Below are positions 26,176 to 37,600 of a DNA stretch of 64,000 nucleotides, piece after piece (the stretch's first letter is position 1; each line of letters opens with the position of its first letter). A program made the translations under genes and the position numbers. The stretch covers positions 11,022,634 to 11,086,633 of the forward strand of contig OU452235.1 of NCBI GenBank assembly GCA_911728455.2, read 5' to 3'. The notes under the pieces were generated by a model. The model made no database searches and was not told the DNA's origin. It was given only the letters and a program-made list of their open reading frames with translations. The DNA is from Marthasterias glacialis. Lineage: Eukaryota > Echinodermata > Asteroidea > Forcipulatida > Asteriidae.

Positions 26176-27046
26176 AGACCGATTGCGCGACCCGCGTCAC
26201 GTGACCTACTGTGGGTATTATTAATATAGAGGAAGTCGTGTTTGTTTACATTACATTTAATCAGTTACATGTAAACAAACACGACGTCCTCTATCGGAAA
26301 GGGCAGTACGGTCCATGATGATTTTTGCACTTGTTTATTCGACCGAGGCTTTTCTTTCTCGAAATCTGTGAAAGATATTCCAGAGTTTGTACCAGAGACC
26401 TTCGAGTGGCTGAATAAAGCCAGTAAGGACAGTTCCAGCAATCTTGGAAAGTGTACAAGTAACGTATGAATGTGCACGATGTGTACTACTGCACGATGGA
26501 ACGTTAGGCCAGACGACCACGATCACACACCGTCTTTTCAACACAAGAATTTCGAAGTTTTGAAGCTGAATCATCCAAAGAAATTGCTTTCCAAAACTGT
26601 GTGATTCCTTTGCCTATTTGAACTTTCGCAAGGCTAGGTATAAATGCTTACTTCTCCAACGTTCTTTAATCCTTTTTTACAGTGATTTAGGACTACATTA
26701 CAAACAAAATAACACTAAAAAAGGCGGGTGGCTAAATAGGCGTCCGACGCCGGAAGTGCATAACTCAAAATAAACCTCTTTTTTGTAGTAGAATACTGGT
26801 AGTTTATGAAACAGTAGTGTGGTAGTTTATGAAACAGTAGTGTGTTTAATATGAATGTCTCAAGATACAACTTTAATAAAATGGCTTAGTAACTTTGTTA
26901 TTATTACCAAAAGCCGACTTTTGGTGTGACTCTGTCGGTCACGGCATGTGTTTGTACGCAGTTTGCCATCAGCTAAGATGCATGACGTAGTACCCATAGT
27001 AGGTCACGTGATGACAAGTAAACAATGGTCGCGGAATCAGTCTATT
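26176..27046 (+). mobile_element. Non-autonomous DNA element, copy A (about 870 bp)
   Basis: Its ends are inverted: AGACCGATTGCGCGACCC with CGTCACGTGACCTAC at the left, and the complement-like GTAGGTCACGTGATG...GCGGAATCAGTCT at the right. The middle is shared with copy B at 45199-45853 in the opposite orientation, over several hundred bp, including GTACCAGAGACCTTCGAGTG and GTGATTTAGG. Copy A also holds a nested hairpin (26228-26293, GAGGAAGTCGTGTTTGTTTA and complement). No complete transposase frame. Family unknown. Confidence 0.65.
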
Positions 27047-28360
27047 GTACCGATGAAACGAGGATCCCGTGCGTGCAGCACACTACAAGAATAATGTTTA
27101 ACTTCAGTCATCAACACTTTTCCTTACTAGTAAAAATGTCCACTTGACTTTCGTCACCCAACTTTTATAAACAATGCTCTGTGTTTATGGAAACATTCCT
27201 TTTAACTTTAGATGAAAGCTGTTTCGACAGGACCCGCCCAAACACAAACATACACAAACATACATTCGAATATTATGTTAATAACACAGTTCGTCTGTTA
27301 GTACATTAGATAGAAAGTACATCATTGCTTCTTGAACAAGTTAATTGATTACCATCCTCTTTTTTCCAATATACCAAAGAATCAACTGTGAAAATTCTTC
27401 GTCAAAGTCTTGGTTGTCACCCGCGAGAACAAAAAAAACTTCGTTTTGTCAGGGATACTGCGCACGTTCACACTGGACTTATTTTGATCGCGGCAATCAC
27501 AATCAGCATCAGTAATTTGTGTGGTATTTAAATGCTATTTTCCCAATTTTGGCAGTGTTTCAGAAACATTTATCTGAACGATTGGTACCAGTAATGTTGT
27601 AATGAATTATTTATGATCAGAGTGTGCATTTACCAATCCCTTAAGTTTGTCTCTGCGGCTTGTGTAACTCAAGTTGTTCACCTTTTATTATCTCAATAAA
27701 AGAACCCCAGCGGATTTTCCCACGGTGTGAACTACAACAAAACACAACGGCGTGTATAGACGGCCAGATTAATACTCATCCCTCTTCTATAGGTGATCAA
27801 TTGTTTTATTACACAAGCGGAAAAGCATAAATGATCGAAAACACTCGCGCTAAAAATAAATGTACCAGTATTACGTATACACTTATTTTATTTTTAAAGA
27901 AGTGTACACCTCAGTAAGCACTACCTTCATTATCTTCTCTCCACAGGTATCGTCAGGACTACGGGTCACATTGCCATTCACTTTTGAGGGGCCCTTGGTT
28001 TCATAACCAGAAAGATATACGCGTTTTAAAAAAGATTATGAACAACAGAGAATTACTATTGAGTAAATCTTTGTAGATCTAGTAATTAAAAAAAATGATA
28101 AATTGAAGTATTTACTTGTTATTCTTCATACAGACATAGCTCTGGATAATTGATTTCATAACAATGTTGAAGGACTCTGCTAGAGTCGGACCGTCGGGCC
28201 ATTAATTTTGTGTTTAACAAACATACGTCAGTGGTTTCATAATATTGTTCTTCATAAATCATAAAGGGGTATTCTAACTACATATCTAACTACTTAAGAG
28301 AGTAATCAAGAAAATATGTACCACTGATGTTGCGGCCTGATTGTTGTGGCTGTGCATGAG
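27047..28360. other. Intergenic; one further CSL-type site
   Basis: No gene. CGTGGGAA occurs on the minus strand at 27717-27724, next to a CAATAAAAG word. It is 6.8 kb upstream of HES gene 2 and 7 kb downstream of the MIB2 stop. Confidence 0.35.
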
Positions 28361-28469
28361 TGCCTTTGCGTGTTTTTTGTTTTGTTTTGTTTTTTCGTTG
28401 TGTATTACCAATCGTGCATATAAATGAAACACGGCATTCCTATATGGCTATAGTAATGATTAGGGGGAT

Positions 28470-28562
28470 TATCGATTTTCAATCGGGTGGGTTTCGAACC
28501 CACGACCCCGCCAGTTCTAGAGCAGATGTCTTATCAACTAGACTACCGAGACTGCCCGGTAG
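28470..28562 (-). repeat. tRNA-like SINE head, minus strand
   Basis: Minus strand shows an A-box-like GGTAGTCTAGTTGATAAGAC, the word ATCTGCTCTAGAA and a B box GTGGGTTCGAAACCCAC. The same order occurs on the plus strand at 43815-43890. More likely a tRNA-derived SINE than a working tRNA, because the cloverleaf is imperfect. Confidence 0.5.
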
Positions 28563-28640
28563 CTAGAGGCAGTTAGAATCCATTAGCAGCGGGTACCACA
28601 ACCATTATGACATAAGTTAATTTTTGCATCGGGGATAAAG

Positions 28641-28736
28641 AATATTCTTTGTAATGTTTTAACCATACACCGATGTGTGTTAAGCACCGTGCCTTAACAC
28701 ACATCGGTGTATGGGTAAAACATTACAAATAATATT
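28641..28736. mobile_element. Palindromic MITE, 96 bp
   Basis: AATATTCTTTGTAATGTTTT and ACCATACACCGATGTGTGTT pair with their complements in the right half around a 10 bp loop. Near-perfect hairpin. Confidence 0.65.
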
Positions 28737-29084
28737 GTTTAAAACGTTATATTCCAAAAACAAACGATGTATCAAATCTGTATAGGCCCTATGCTTTAAA
28801 CACCTTGCAAAGGAGTGGGGTCAGTTTCGCCTGGGTGGCGAGTGAACAGGAATAGTGAGCTTGGTTAAATGAGGCTTCACTGAGTCTATTGTAACCATTG
28901 TTATTGTAACTATTAATAACCATTTTGGTGCTGCTTTTTGACAACAACAAGTACCAGTTGTTAGGCAACTGCTAAACATCTCTGCGGCTGTTGTGTGTTC
29001 TTTGCAACATTGACAAGAAACTGACTAAAATGGTACTGCATGTGTTTACATAGTGTGAAGAAAAGAACATAAGTATCTGTTAAA

Positions 29085-29230
29085 GAACCTAGTTACACTA
29101 CCTAGTAACACTTATCGCCAAGAGTAATACTACTAAGAGAAGGGGTTTGCTGGGGTGGTTCTGGTAGTGGGTGCTGAATGCGCTGAAGCACTTTGTAAAC
29201 CCTTACATTTTTTATAAGGTGCTACATGTA
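29085..29230 (+). repeat. SINE tail fragment
   Basis: Matches the 3' body of the tRNA-SINEs elsewhere here (ACTTATCGC, AGAGAAGGGGTTTGC, CACTTTGTAAACCCTTAC) but lacks the tRNA head. Confidence 0.55.
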
Positions 29231-29236
29231 CATAAA

Positions 29237-29687
29237 CTGGTCCCGGTCCCTACATTGTTTACGTTCTTCAAACTGTATATAGGGACCGGTAAAGGGTAAT
29301 GAAAATTAGCATATACCTGGCAGATTTCTGCTAATTAGAATCAGCATATAGGTCTACGTAATCCAACAATGCACTGCGGCCTTTACACAAAACATGATGG
29401 GCACAGAGTCTCAGAATCTCCCATCGTGCAGACGTAACATTTAAGATGTTCTTCTAAAGTTAACTCAGTAAATTTTGACGTTAAAGGTTATGCCTAGGTG
29501 AAGGGTTACGATACGAACGTGTGCTAGTGTCAAACAACAAAATGCACACGTCACAAACGTCATCTCTAAAACTAGAAAATTATTACTGAGCCCGCGCAAT
29601 CGATGGCCTATCAAAAGCGCCATACCGGTAGTAGCTACCGGTCCCTATATACAGTCAGAAGAAAACGATGTAGGGACCGGGAACCAG
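29237..29687. mobile_element. TIR element, 451 bp
   Basis: Ends CTGGTCCCGGTCCCTACAT and its near-perfect complement. An internal pair CTGTATATAGGGACCGGTA also repeats inversely, so the terminal repeat is compound, about 60 bp. The interior has no transposase frame. Family not identified. Confidence 0.7.
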
Positions 29688-31670
29688 TCTACCTCCTGCA
29701 GCGGCGACTGTTTCTGACACTGTCAGTCAAATAAAAGTGCGCCACCAACGGTATAGAACGCTCAGTGCTCGGCCTGCAAGGAGGGCTTATGTCTTGATCA
29801 TACAAATAACTGAGTTCAAGTCCAACGAAACAAACCATAACTTCATAAGTCTAAAATGTGGTTTGCGGACACAATCATCTGTTGATTTCTCTTCTGTCTT
29901 AATTAAGGAATCTCTGTGATATTTGTTACCTTTTTCATTTACCTTTAATTACCATTATTTAAAAAAAAATACCTTCTCCTTATTTAATGTAATACTTTTT
30001 TGCAGCAACATCCTCTCTGACTCTTCTTATATTCAGATAATTTACCACGTACATGTACAATAAATTATGCATGTATAGTAAACATTAAACTATTATGTAA
30101 AACTATATGCAGGGCCCAGTGTACAAGTTTAAAATATTTGGGCATTACACTCAATGAAACAAAATTATAAAGAAATATAAGAGTGCTTTGATGTAGGTCC
30201 TACTATTGTACGTGTGGAGGCAGAGGAAGATCTGTATCCTTCTAATGTATTAACTAGCTGTGCAAGTGTTGTTACTTCTCATCTCCACAAAACAACGCTC
30301 CCAATCATGACTCTTTTCAGCGCCTCTTATAGTTCTTCCAAGAAGAAGAGGTGGCCCAATGTAGCAAAGATGTTTGTTTGTTTGTTTATTTATTTATCTA
30401 TTTACTTAGTAGTTCAACCTGCTGGCCCATTCAGTGGCAACCACTGGTCTCACACGGGTCCCAGCACGGACAGAGACAAAAAGAAGTGACACCAACTTTT
30501 TACAGGGCTTTAAAAACATGTTTAGTAAAACATTGAAATTGAACACGAACTGAGTGATTATGAGCTCAATTACAACTACCCCTATCTGCTGCGGACGCCC
30601 TTTATGTCAGCTGTGGAGGGACATAGATATGCCTGTATGGCAAAACTATACAGTCAGACTGACCAATAGTCAAAGCTCCACACATCCCCAAAACAAAACC
30701 TACCCCATTATTGGCTCCCCTGGATATTTGTATATACAGTAAGACCTGCTGATTACGAATCTGGACAAGTGCATATAATCCTATTTATCATACAGAAAAT
30801 AAGTGACAAACGCAAGCCTAAAATTCAAGTTTAGTGTGTAACAAATAACATTTTCAGGATTTTCCATAACTGTGTTTAGTTTACACATTTTTGTTTTTAT
30901 CCAATTAGTTTGCGATTTTGACAATTGCTTGAAATTATTCACCTGTGTCTCAACTGTCAACTTGAACTCGTCAACAAAATTACTTGTCTCTGCACTTGCA
31001 GTGGCAGTGCAATTGAGACTGACGTCCTACCAGGGCTATGGGCCCTACTCACTTAATTTTTTAAAGCTAAATTAAAAAACTCAAACAAAAGCAAAACCGA
31101 TGTTTTAAAACTATTTCTCACAAGTCTGTTGTTAAGTGTAGTCTTCGGACAAAGTTGTTCCTGAGTTGGGCCATCAAAAAGATGGTGCGTCTAAAGTACG
31201 ACACGAATTCTGCACCGTGGCTTTTCCATACCGGGCGATAGTCAGTAAACTCCAACCAGAGAAGTTGAGAACCCAGCCCAGCCCATACATAATCAATTTG
31301 TTCTTATCCTGTAACGTTTCTCAATGCAATTTTAACGTGATCAGGCATAGTTAATGTAATTGTAACAAAGGTTTCACTTACTCTTGAAAACGCCCCTTTA
31401 TGTTACACTCGCTCGAAGTCGTCTGCTTCCACTTCAATTCTGCTGCACCGCCGCCTTTTTTTCACAAGAAAATTAACCTCTTTCCCCCATAGGCGTTTGA
31501 ACCCACTACTACACTACATTTTCCAGTGTATGTTGCTCATTCTTGGCTCGGGTGTCGATACGGCACGCTGACCAAGGGCACGAGGCTGATCACACGCGTT
31601 CATCCACCCGAAATAAAATTTTGAATAAACACTTCTTATGAGAGAGGCACCAGACTATTTCATTCCCGGG
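29688..31670. other. Intergenic; nothing supported
   Basis: Short frames without motifs; a (TTTG)/(TTTA) simple stretch at about 30368-30408. A repeat-like stretch follows (30410-30500) with the word CTCACACGGGTCCCAGCACG. No gene. Confidence 0.35.
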
Positions 31671-32352
31671 GCCCAATAAGCACAAACAGTAGCTAAGCAC
31701 AATACAAAATGTGCTTACCAGAATAAGGTTACACACACACACAAAGTCATACATACCATCTGTGCTGGTATCCTGCTCATTTTTTTATTTGCAGAAAGCA
31801 TTGCTTTAGTTCTATGGGCCCAATTTCAAAGATATGCAGTTTAAGGAAAAATAGTTGCACAGCACAAAACAATGTTGCTTACTGGAATAAGCTTACCAAC
31901 CAAAACACCACATCACACCGTCTGTGACAAGTTTCCCTTTTCTTTTTTTTCTTTTTTGCTAAGCAGTAAAATGTTCAGCGTTTTTTCTTTTTAAATAGAG
32001 CTATACTCTTAAAAAAAAAAATCTCCGCATCCCGATTCTGAATCAGAAAAAAAATTAAGAATAAATTAATGAATATGGAAAAGCTAAAATCTTCCATATT
32101 TGGGCACAAAGGCAGACAATCACAGATGATTATACACAAGGCATACACCAGGGTCAACTTTCATGGAGCTGTCTAAGCAGAAAATACTGCTTAAATCTTT
32201 TCTGTTCAGCAAAAAATAAACAGCAGGATACCAGTCACAGATGGTACATAATGTGACATGGTATTTTGGCCGATATCCTCATTCTGGTAAGCATAATTTT
32301 GTAGTGCTTAGCTACTTTTTATGGTTAAGCGTCTCTATGAAACTGGGCCCAA
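31671..32352. mobile_element. Cluster of three 'GGGCCCA...' repeat units, outer two inverted
   Basis: Units at about 31671-31782 (plus), 31817-31935 (plus) and 32163-32352 (minus) share GGGCCCA, GCTTACCAGAAT, CCATCTGTG and TGGTATCCTGCT. The outer two face each other and give a fold-back structure of about 680 bp. A related piece lies at 55116-55238. MITE- or SINE-like family, autonomous partner unknown. Confidence 0.55.
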
Positions 32353-34669
32353 CTTTTGTTTCTATAGTTACCAACCATCGATCTACTCCATGCAAAGTAG
32401 AAAACAAATCTGTCTTTGATAAAGAATTCTGATCAAAACCCCCAGCTGAAGGTTTAAGTACTATTTTATTTGTATAATTATTATTTATAAACATTTATAT
32501 AAAATTGTCTGAATATTTCTACCACATTATATATAGATAAAAACAACCCCGGAAGAATCAAATTTATGATACCAAATAATGTTTGGATTAAATACAAATA
32601 ACATCTTGATAATGGGCACACAAACACAGTTTTCAAGATACTCCAGATTAAACTTCTGTTGAAAAGGGATAGCGAAGCAATGAAAAATTAACGAATTAAA
32701 AGTAAAAAAATAAATCAAAAAAGTTCAATTTAAGTTCACTTGGGGTGCACGCCTAGGAGAATCTCAACAATAAAATACCCATCTGCAAGAAAAAGAGGAC
32801 AAAAGTCATGCAACCCCGCCACAGGAGCCCCCATCCCACCCCATGAACAAAATCCAGATACGTGTATTGCATTAAAAAAGTCTGTAATTCATATTTCGAT
32901 ATATGCAATCAAAATAAGCCCATTTCGAATTTAGCACATGATTGTGTACAAAAACCCTGACAAAACATAAAATAGGTTTGGTTGTTTTCTCTAAAACATG
33001 ACCATAGATTTTGGTGAAATTTTCACAGGTTGTTTGTACGGCGTTTTTATTGAAAACTAGAGGATGGGAATTTGTATACTCTTCCAAAAACTATTGCTCT
33101 TTAAGAGTTAAAAGGCATGCTATTATTTGCTGACCCCAAAACACAAGGTCGTATTTTGCAACCCCAAACAAATTTAACAAAAATAAATAAATAGTTTAAA
33201 AATCTAGCACTCTGCGCTCACAAAACCGGAAAATACTTTAGGAATACAGTTTGATATCAAACAAATATTTTCCCTTGAAATAAGGGACAACTTGTTACTT
33301 CAAATTTATTTAACCAATAATTTTTTTAAATTCATCCACTATACTGCTCAATTGCCCGTTAGAAAATAACTTTGTACATAATATACATGTACTGTCAACT
33401 TTATATAAATATTTTTACAAAACTGATTTTGTAATGCAAATTTCACCTAAAAGCCCCCTTTCCTTGACCATTTTACTTTTCTCTTAAAAAAAACCCACAA
33501 AAGTCTATAAACAGGACTTTTGGAAAGATTCCAGCAGCCCCCCACCCCCGAAAACCTATGTTTTGCGACTGCAACCCAGTTATGTTTAAGTTTAGTGACT
33601 GTACTCTTTACTACTGAGCACGTTTCATATCAGACCATTCTTCTGTGGATTGAGAATCAGAATCACAATCACAACTGTTAATCACATTTAAAGCCCCAGC
33701 TCAACATTGGTAAACTGATTACAAATGCTTCCCAAATGCTTCCATTCTTTGCACAAATCAAGATATTTGTAATAAAACCAACCTGTGCAAATGTCAGCTC
33801 TTTTCGTTGTTTCATTTGCGAGAAAACGGTGAAAATGCATTCAGCATTTTTGTACGCATTCCTATAGGCAGCGTTTTCGTCTCACTGAGACGAAAACTAA
33901 TTTTGGATCGATTTTCATTTGTTATTTAAAAATGATAACACTTCAATCAGAAATATTTCAAGGAAAGTTTTCTACCATCATTATCTTTATACCATGTAAG
34001 GTATATGTAAATCTGTAAACATTTATGTTTTTCTTCTTACCAATGTTGAGCTAGGGCTTTAAATTCATCATAATAACAGATAATTATCACACATCAATGG
34101 CTTTCAACTCTTTCATGGTCAAAAACACTGGGAACTCCTGGTAATAATATAAATGATCAATCCCGCCTCATGCATGAGTGCACAGCAAACCATGGTGTAC
34201 AAAACCAAACCTTGTATGAATGATGCACACAGGTTGAACATGCATGTCAACATTGGTGAATCGATTCCAGTAAGGTTTGACATGAAACTTCTCTTAGCAC
34301 TCAAATTCATTATGAAATGGGACACTTGTGTCGAAAAATTCAGAATGGTTGAACCTGGGTGAATCATTTGGCACATAGTTTTGGCCTCAAAGTTCTCTTT
34401 TGCATGTGGTGCAACAATAGAATAATGCATTAAGCTCCACCCTCAATGCACGGTCTGCTTACAGCCGTGACTGCATGCTAAAAGGTCACGTTCAAATCCC
34501 ATTACAAAATGTAAACAGGCTGCAGCCATTTTGAGTGTACAATGTGTACTTTGCTGCGCAGAGCGAGACAAACATGTTGTATGCCTTACCCACGAGGGCA
34601 CTGTTGATAGACAGTTGTTATGAAGGGCGGCACTTGATGAATCCGTTTTTTGATCCAGGTTGTTCTTGT
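32353..34669. other. 3' flank, probably including the MIB2 3' UTR
   Basis: AT-rich, with no protein-like frame. It directly follows the MIB2 stop codon on the minus strand, and several minus-strand AATAAA words occur (plus TTTATT at about 32462 and 33304). The UTR end cannot be chosen by reading. A block near 34485-34640 resembles 36800-36960 (shared words ATCCCATTACAA and GCTGTTGATAGACAGTTG-like). Confidence 0.4.
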
Positions 34670-37600
34670 TTATCCTGAATACAGCGCAATCTTCTTGGTG
34701 ATGGCTTTGCGGCAGATAGGGCAATGCTTGAGGGGCTTGGAACATTTTTTACACGTGCTATGTCCACAGAGGAAAGCTGTGTCCTTCTTCTTCTCCATGC
34801 AGATGTTACACAACTGGGCTTCCTCCAACTCCTGCATTTTCTGCCTCAGCTCCTGGATCTCCTTGCTGGAGGAAGGAAGCGAAGAGGATGAGGACGAATC
34901 CGATGCGGCAGCTGAGATGGGGAGATAATCAAATTGTGTACATAACAGATGGATCTATTGTATTCGCTAAACGTATTTAGTTTTCTTTTGTTATTGTCTT
35001 TATTTCGCTCATTACAGTGCCCACTTTTATATGATATGGCTGATTTCAACTATCAAATGTTTCTCAGCATCCTTAGAACTGACATCTTCCAGCTGCAACT
35101 TGCTTTTAGAAGAAGCGATTGTAAAATTCAAAATACACCATGTAACCTTGTTTACAAAAAGAGTGCCCTTGGATGGTCCAGGGAATTTCCTGACATGCGT
35201 GTTGATCATTAAGCAAGCTTTACATTAACAAAAAAAGTATAAAATCACAACTTGACAAACTAAGAAGTGTGGCCCCTTTCTTCATGTCCAAAAGTGACAA
35301 AAAATTGTATACTGCCATGTAAGATGTTATGTTTGCTTCTAAAGATTTGTCTGCTTCCGTAGGTGCTAATTTTTCACTTACAGTAAAGAAGAGCCATAAA
35401 ATAAGCCATTTGCAAGTTAGATTTGAATAATGTCTGGTACATTGACTTGCTTAGTCACAAGTTACCGCATAAACTTGAATTCCTCAGACTATAGAGACAG
35501 TCACATGATTCAATGCAAGCTGTTGCAAAGTCATGTAAGAGACAGCAAACACCCATATACCCTTTGCTAAGGGTTTACACGTCTGAAGGTTGCAATACAA
35601 AAGCTTGCCCAAAAGCATTTGACAAAGCAACTGTCTCTATAGTCTGAGGAATTCAAATTAAGCGGTAACTTGTAACTAAAGCAAGTTGTTGTACGGGACA
35701 TTATTCCAATAAAACGTGCAAATGACTAATTGGGACATGGTCTAAATACACGTGCTATTACGCACTCATACCAACATGACACCAAGTGAGCTTGAACGGA
35801 CAAGCACTAATTTCATCATTTTTAAAATCAACTAGGACCATTGTACCATGTTGTCTATACAGCATCTCAAACAAGATAAATTTCACACTCAAGCTTCCTT
35901 CAAAACACTTGTCAGTAAAAACCAAACAAAAGTTAAGACACATCACAACACCTTTGCGCTTCATCTTCAAAGGTGGGGTTCCCTTCTGAGTAACGGCAGG
36001 CGCCACGGCGGCAGTCACACCTCTAGGAGTGACTTGATGTCCGTCTTTATCGAGAGAAACAGCAGGCGAGACGTGAAAACATGCAGGGTGAGATGGGTGA
36101 GGATGATCAGGGTGCAATGTGCATGGGTGGAGGATCAGGCATAACCATGGAAAGGAAACAAAAACGGAATGGAAGAAACACTGGGATAGAATAAGGATTA
36201 TCTGGAAACGTTTGCAAATTTGTTTTTCCGCACATTAACTTTTTTTAAATGATATATGAACTAAGCATACTGTAGAAATGGTGAATGCATCGACACAATA
36301 CACACATTCTGTGCATAGTTGTTCCATCATACACAACAAGTGAAGTTGAACGGTTTTGAATGGTTGGTCAACGTTACTAGCAAATGTTATGGTATGTAGG
36401 AGGGCTAATTCAAACACCTTCCTGGATTAGATGATGTCACGGGAGGGATGTTTGATAATGTTCCTTTTTCAGGCAATTTAACTTCTTTAAGTCCCTACAA
36501 GTACATTGTGTCCCAAGCTCAACCAGCACTCTTATCAAGGCACATCACTGTCTAATTAAGCTGTGCCCCTTCATTCACCAATCACTATCGCGAACATGCA
36601 CCCAAACATCTGACACATTCAAATCCAAGATATTGACAAAATAGGGAGACTGCCATCATAGGGCTGGATAGCTCAGTTGGTAGAGCGTCGGTACGTTAAG
36701 CTGGTGGTCACAGGTTCAAATCCCGCTCCAGTCAATTTTTCTTTGTTCAACCCCAAAAATGATTTCAAATTTACCCAGCCAGTTTTCCTTGTGGTTTATT
36801 GCCCGACATTAAAATCCCATTACAAGATGTAACCATTTGGATTGCCAAGTCAAGTTTTTGTATGTGGTGCAGTGCAGAGCATGATGTGTGTGTCGTACGT
36901 GCTACCCGCATGGGTGCTGTTGATAGACAGTTGCTGTTGGACAAGGTTTAATAGATCAATCCATTGGCTAAGCTCATATCATTTAAGACATAGTGGTGTG
37001 TGCACTTTAGCTCACACAGTTTACCAGTTGACACATGATGACGTGAGAACACGCAAATGTTTCCCCTGCCTGAAAACGGAAGCCATCTTAAGACACCATT
37101 ATGTAATTTCAGACCACCAGACCGAAGGTCGCCTGAACATTCAACTGCTGAACGTGCGCGGACCATACACACACCGTGTAATGCTTCGTTTCACCCACAC
37201 AAAAAAGGTCTTGATTTTACTGGCATTTTGTGGCCATTGAGAGGCGGTTTATGTGTAATCCCGATTATAGACCTTTGTCCTTTTGTTCCAAAAAGGGGAT
37301 TACGAGGCATCGAGAGGCTTCCACCATTGTTCATTCTTTGTATTTCTGCTCAATGGAGGTAAGTCAGAGTGAGTCGGCAATCGAGCCATGGTTCTGTGTT
37401 TAGTTCTGCTCCTATGCCATAGGTAACAACTGATGTTTTGCAATTCACGCCGTGTGAATTTTTTATTTTCTCGCTCGAGAAACAAAATGGACGATCCAAT
37501 AAAGAGAATCTTTGTTCTCTTGGCTTTGTCAAGTCAGGGTTTCTTTGTGCCAGCAGTACCCTCAAAGAAAAAAGATTCTGTCAATTCTGCCCAAAGAATC

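Noticed and set aside
36662-36734. Functional tRNA-Asn gene
   Set aside because: T stem poorly paired, anticodon stem wobble-rich, and sequence unlike normal tRNA-Asn; treated as pseudo-tRNA or SINE head.
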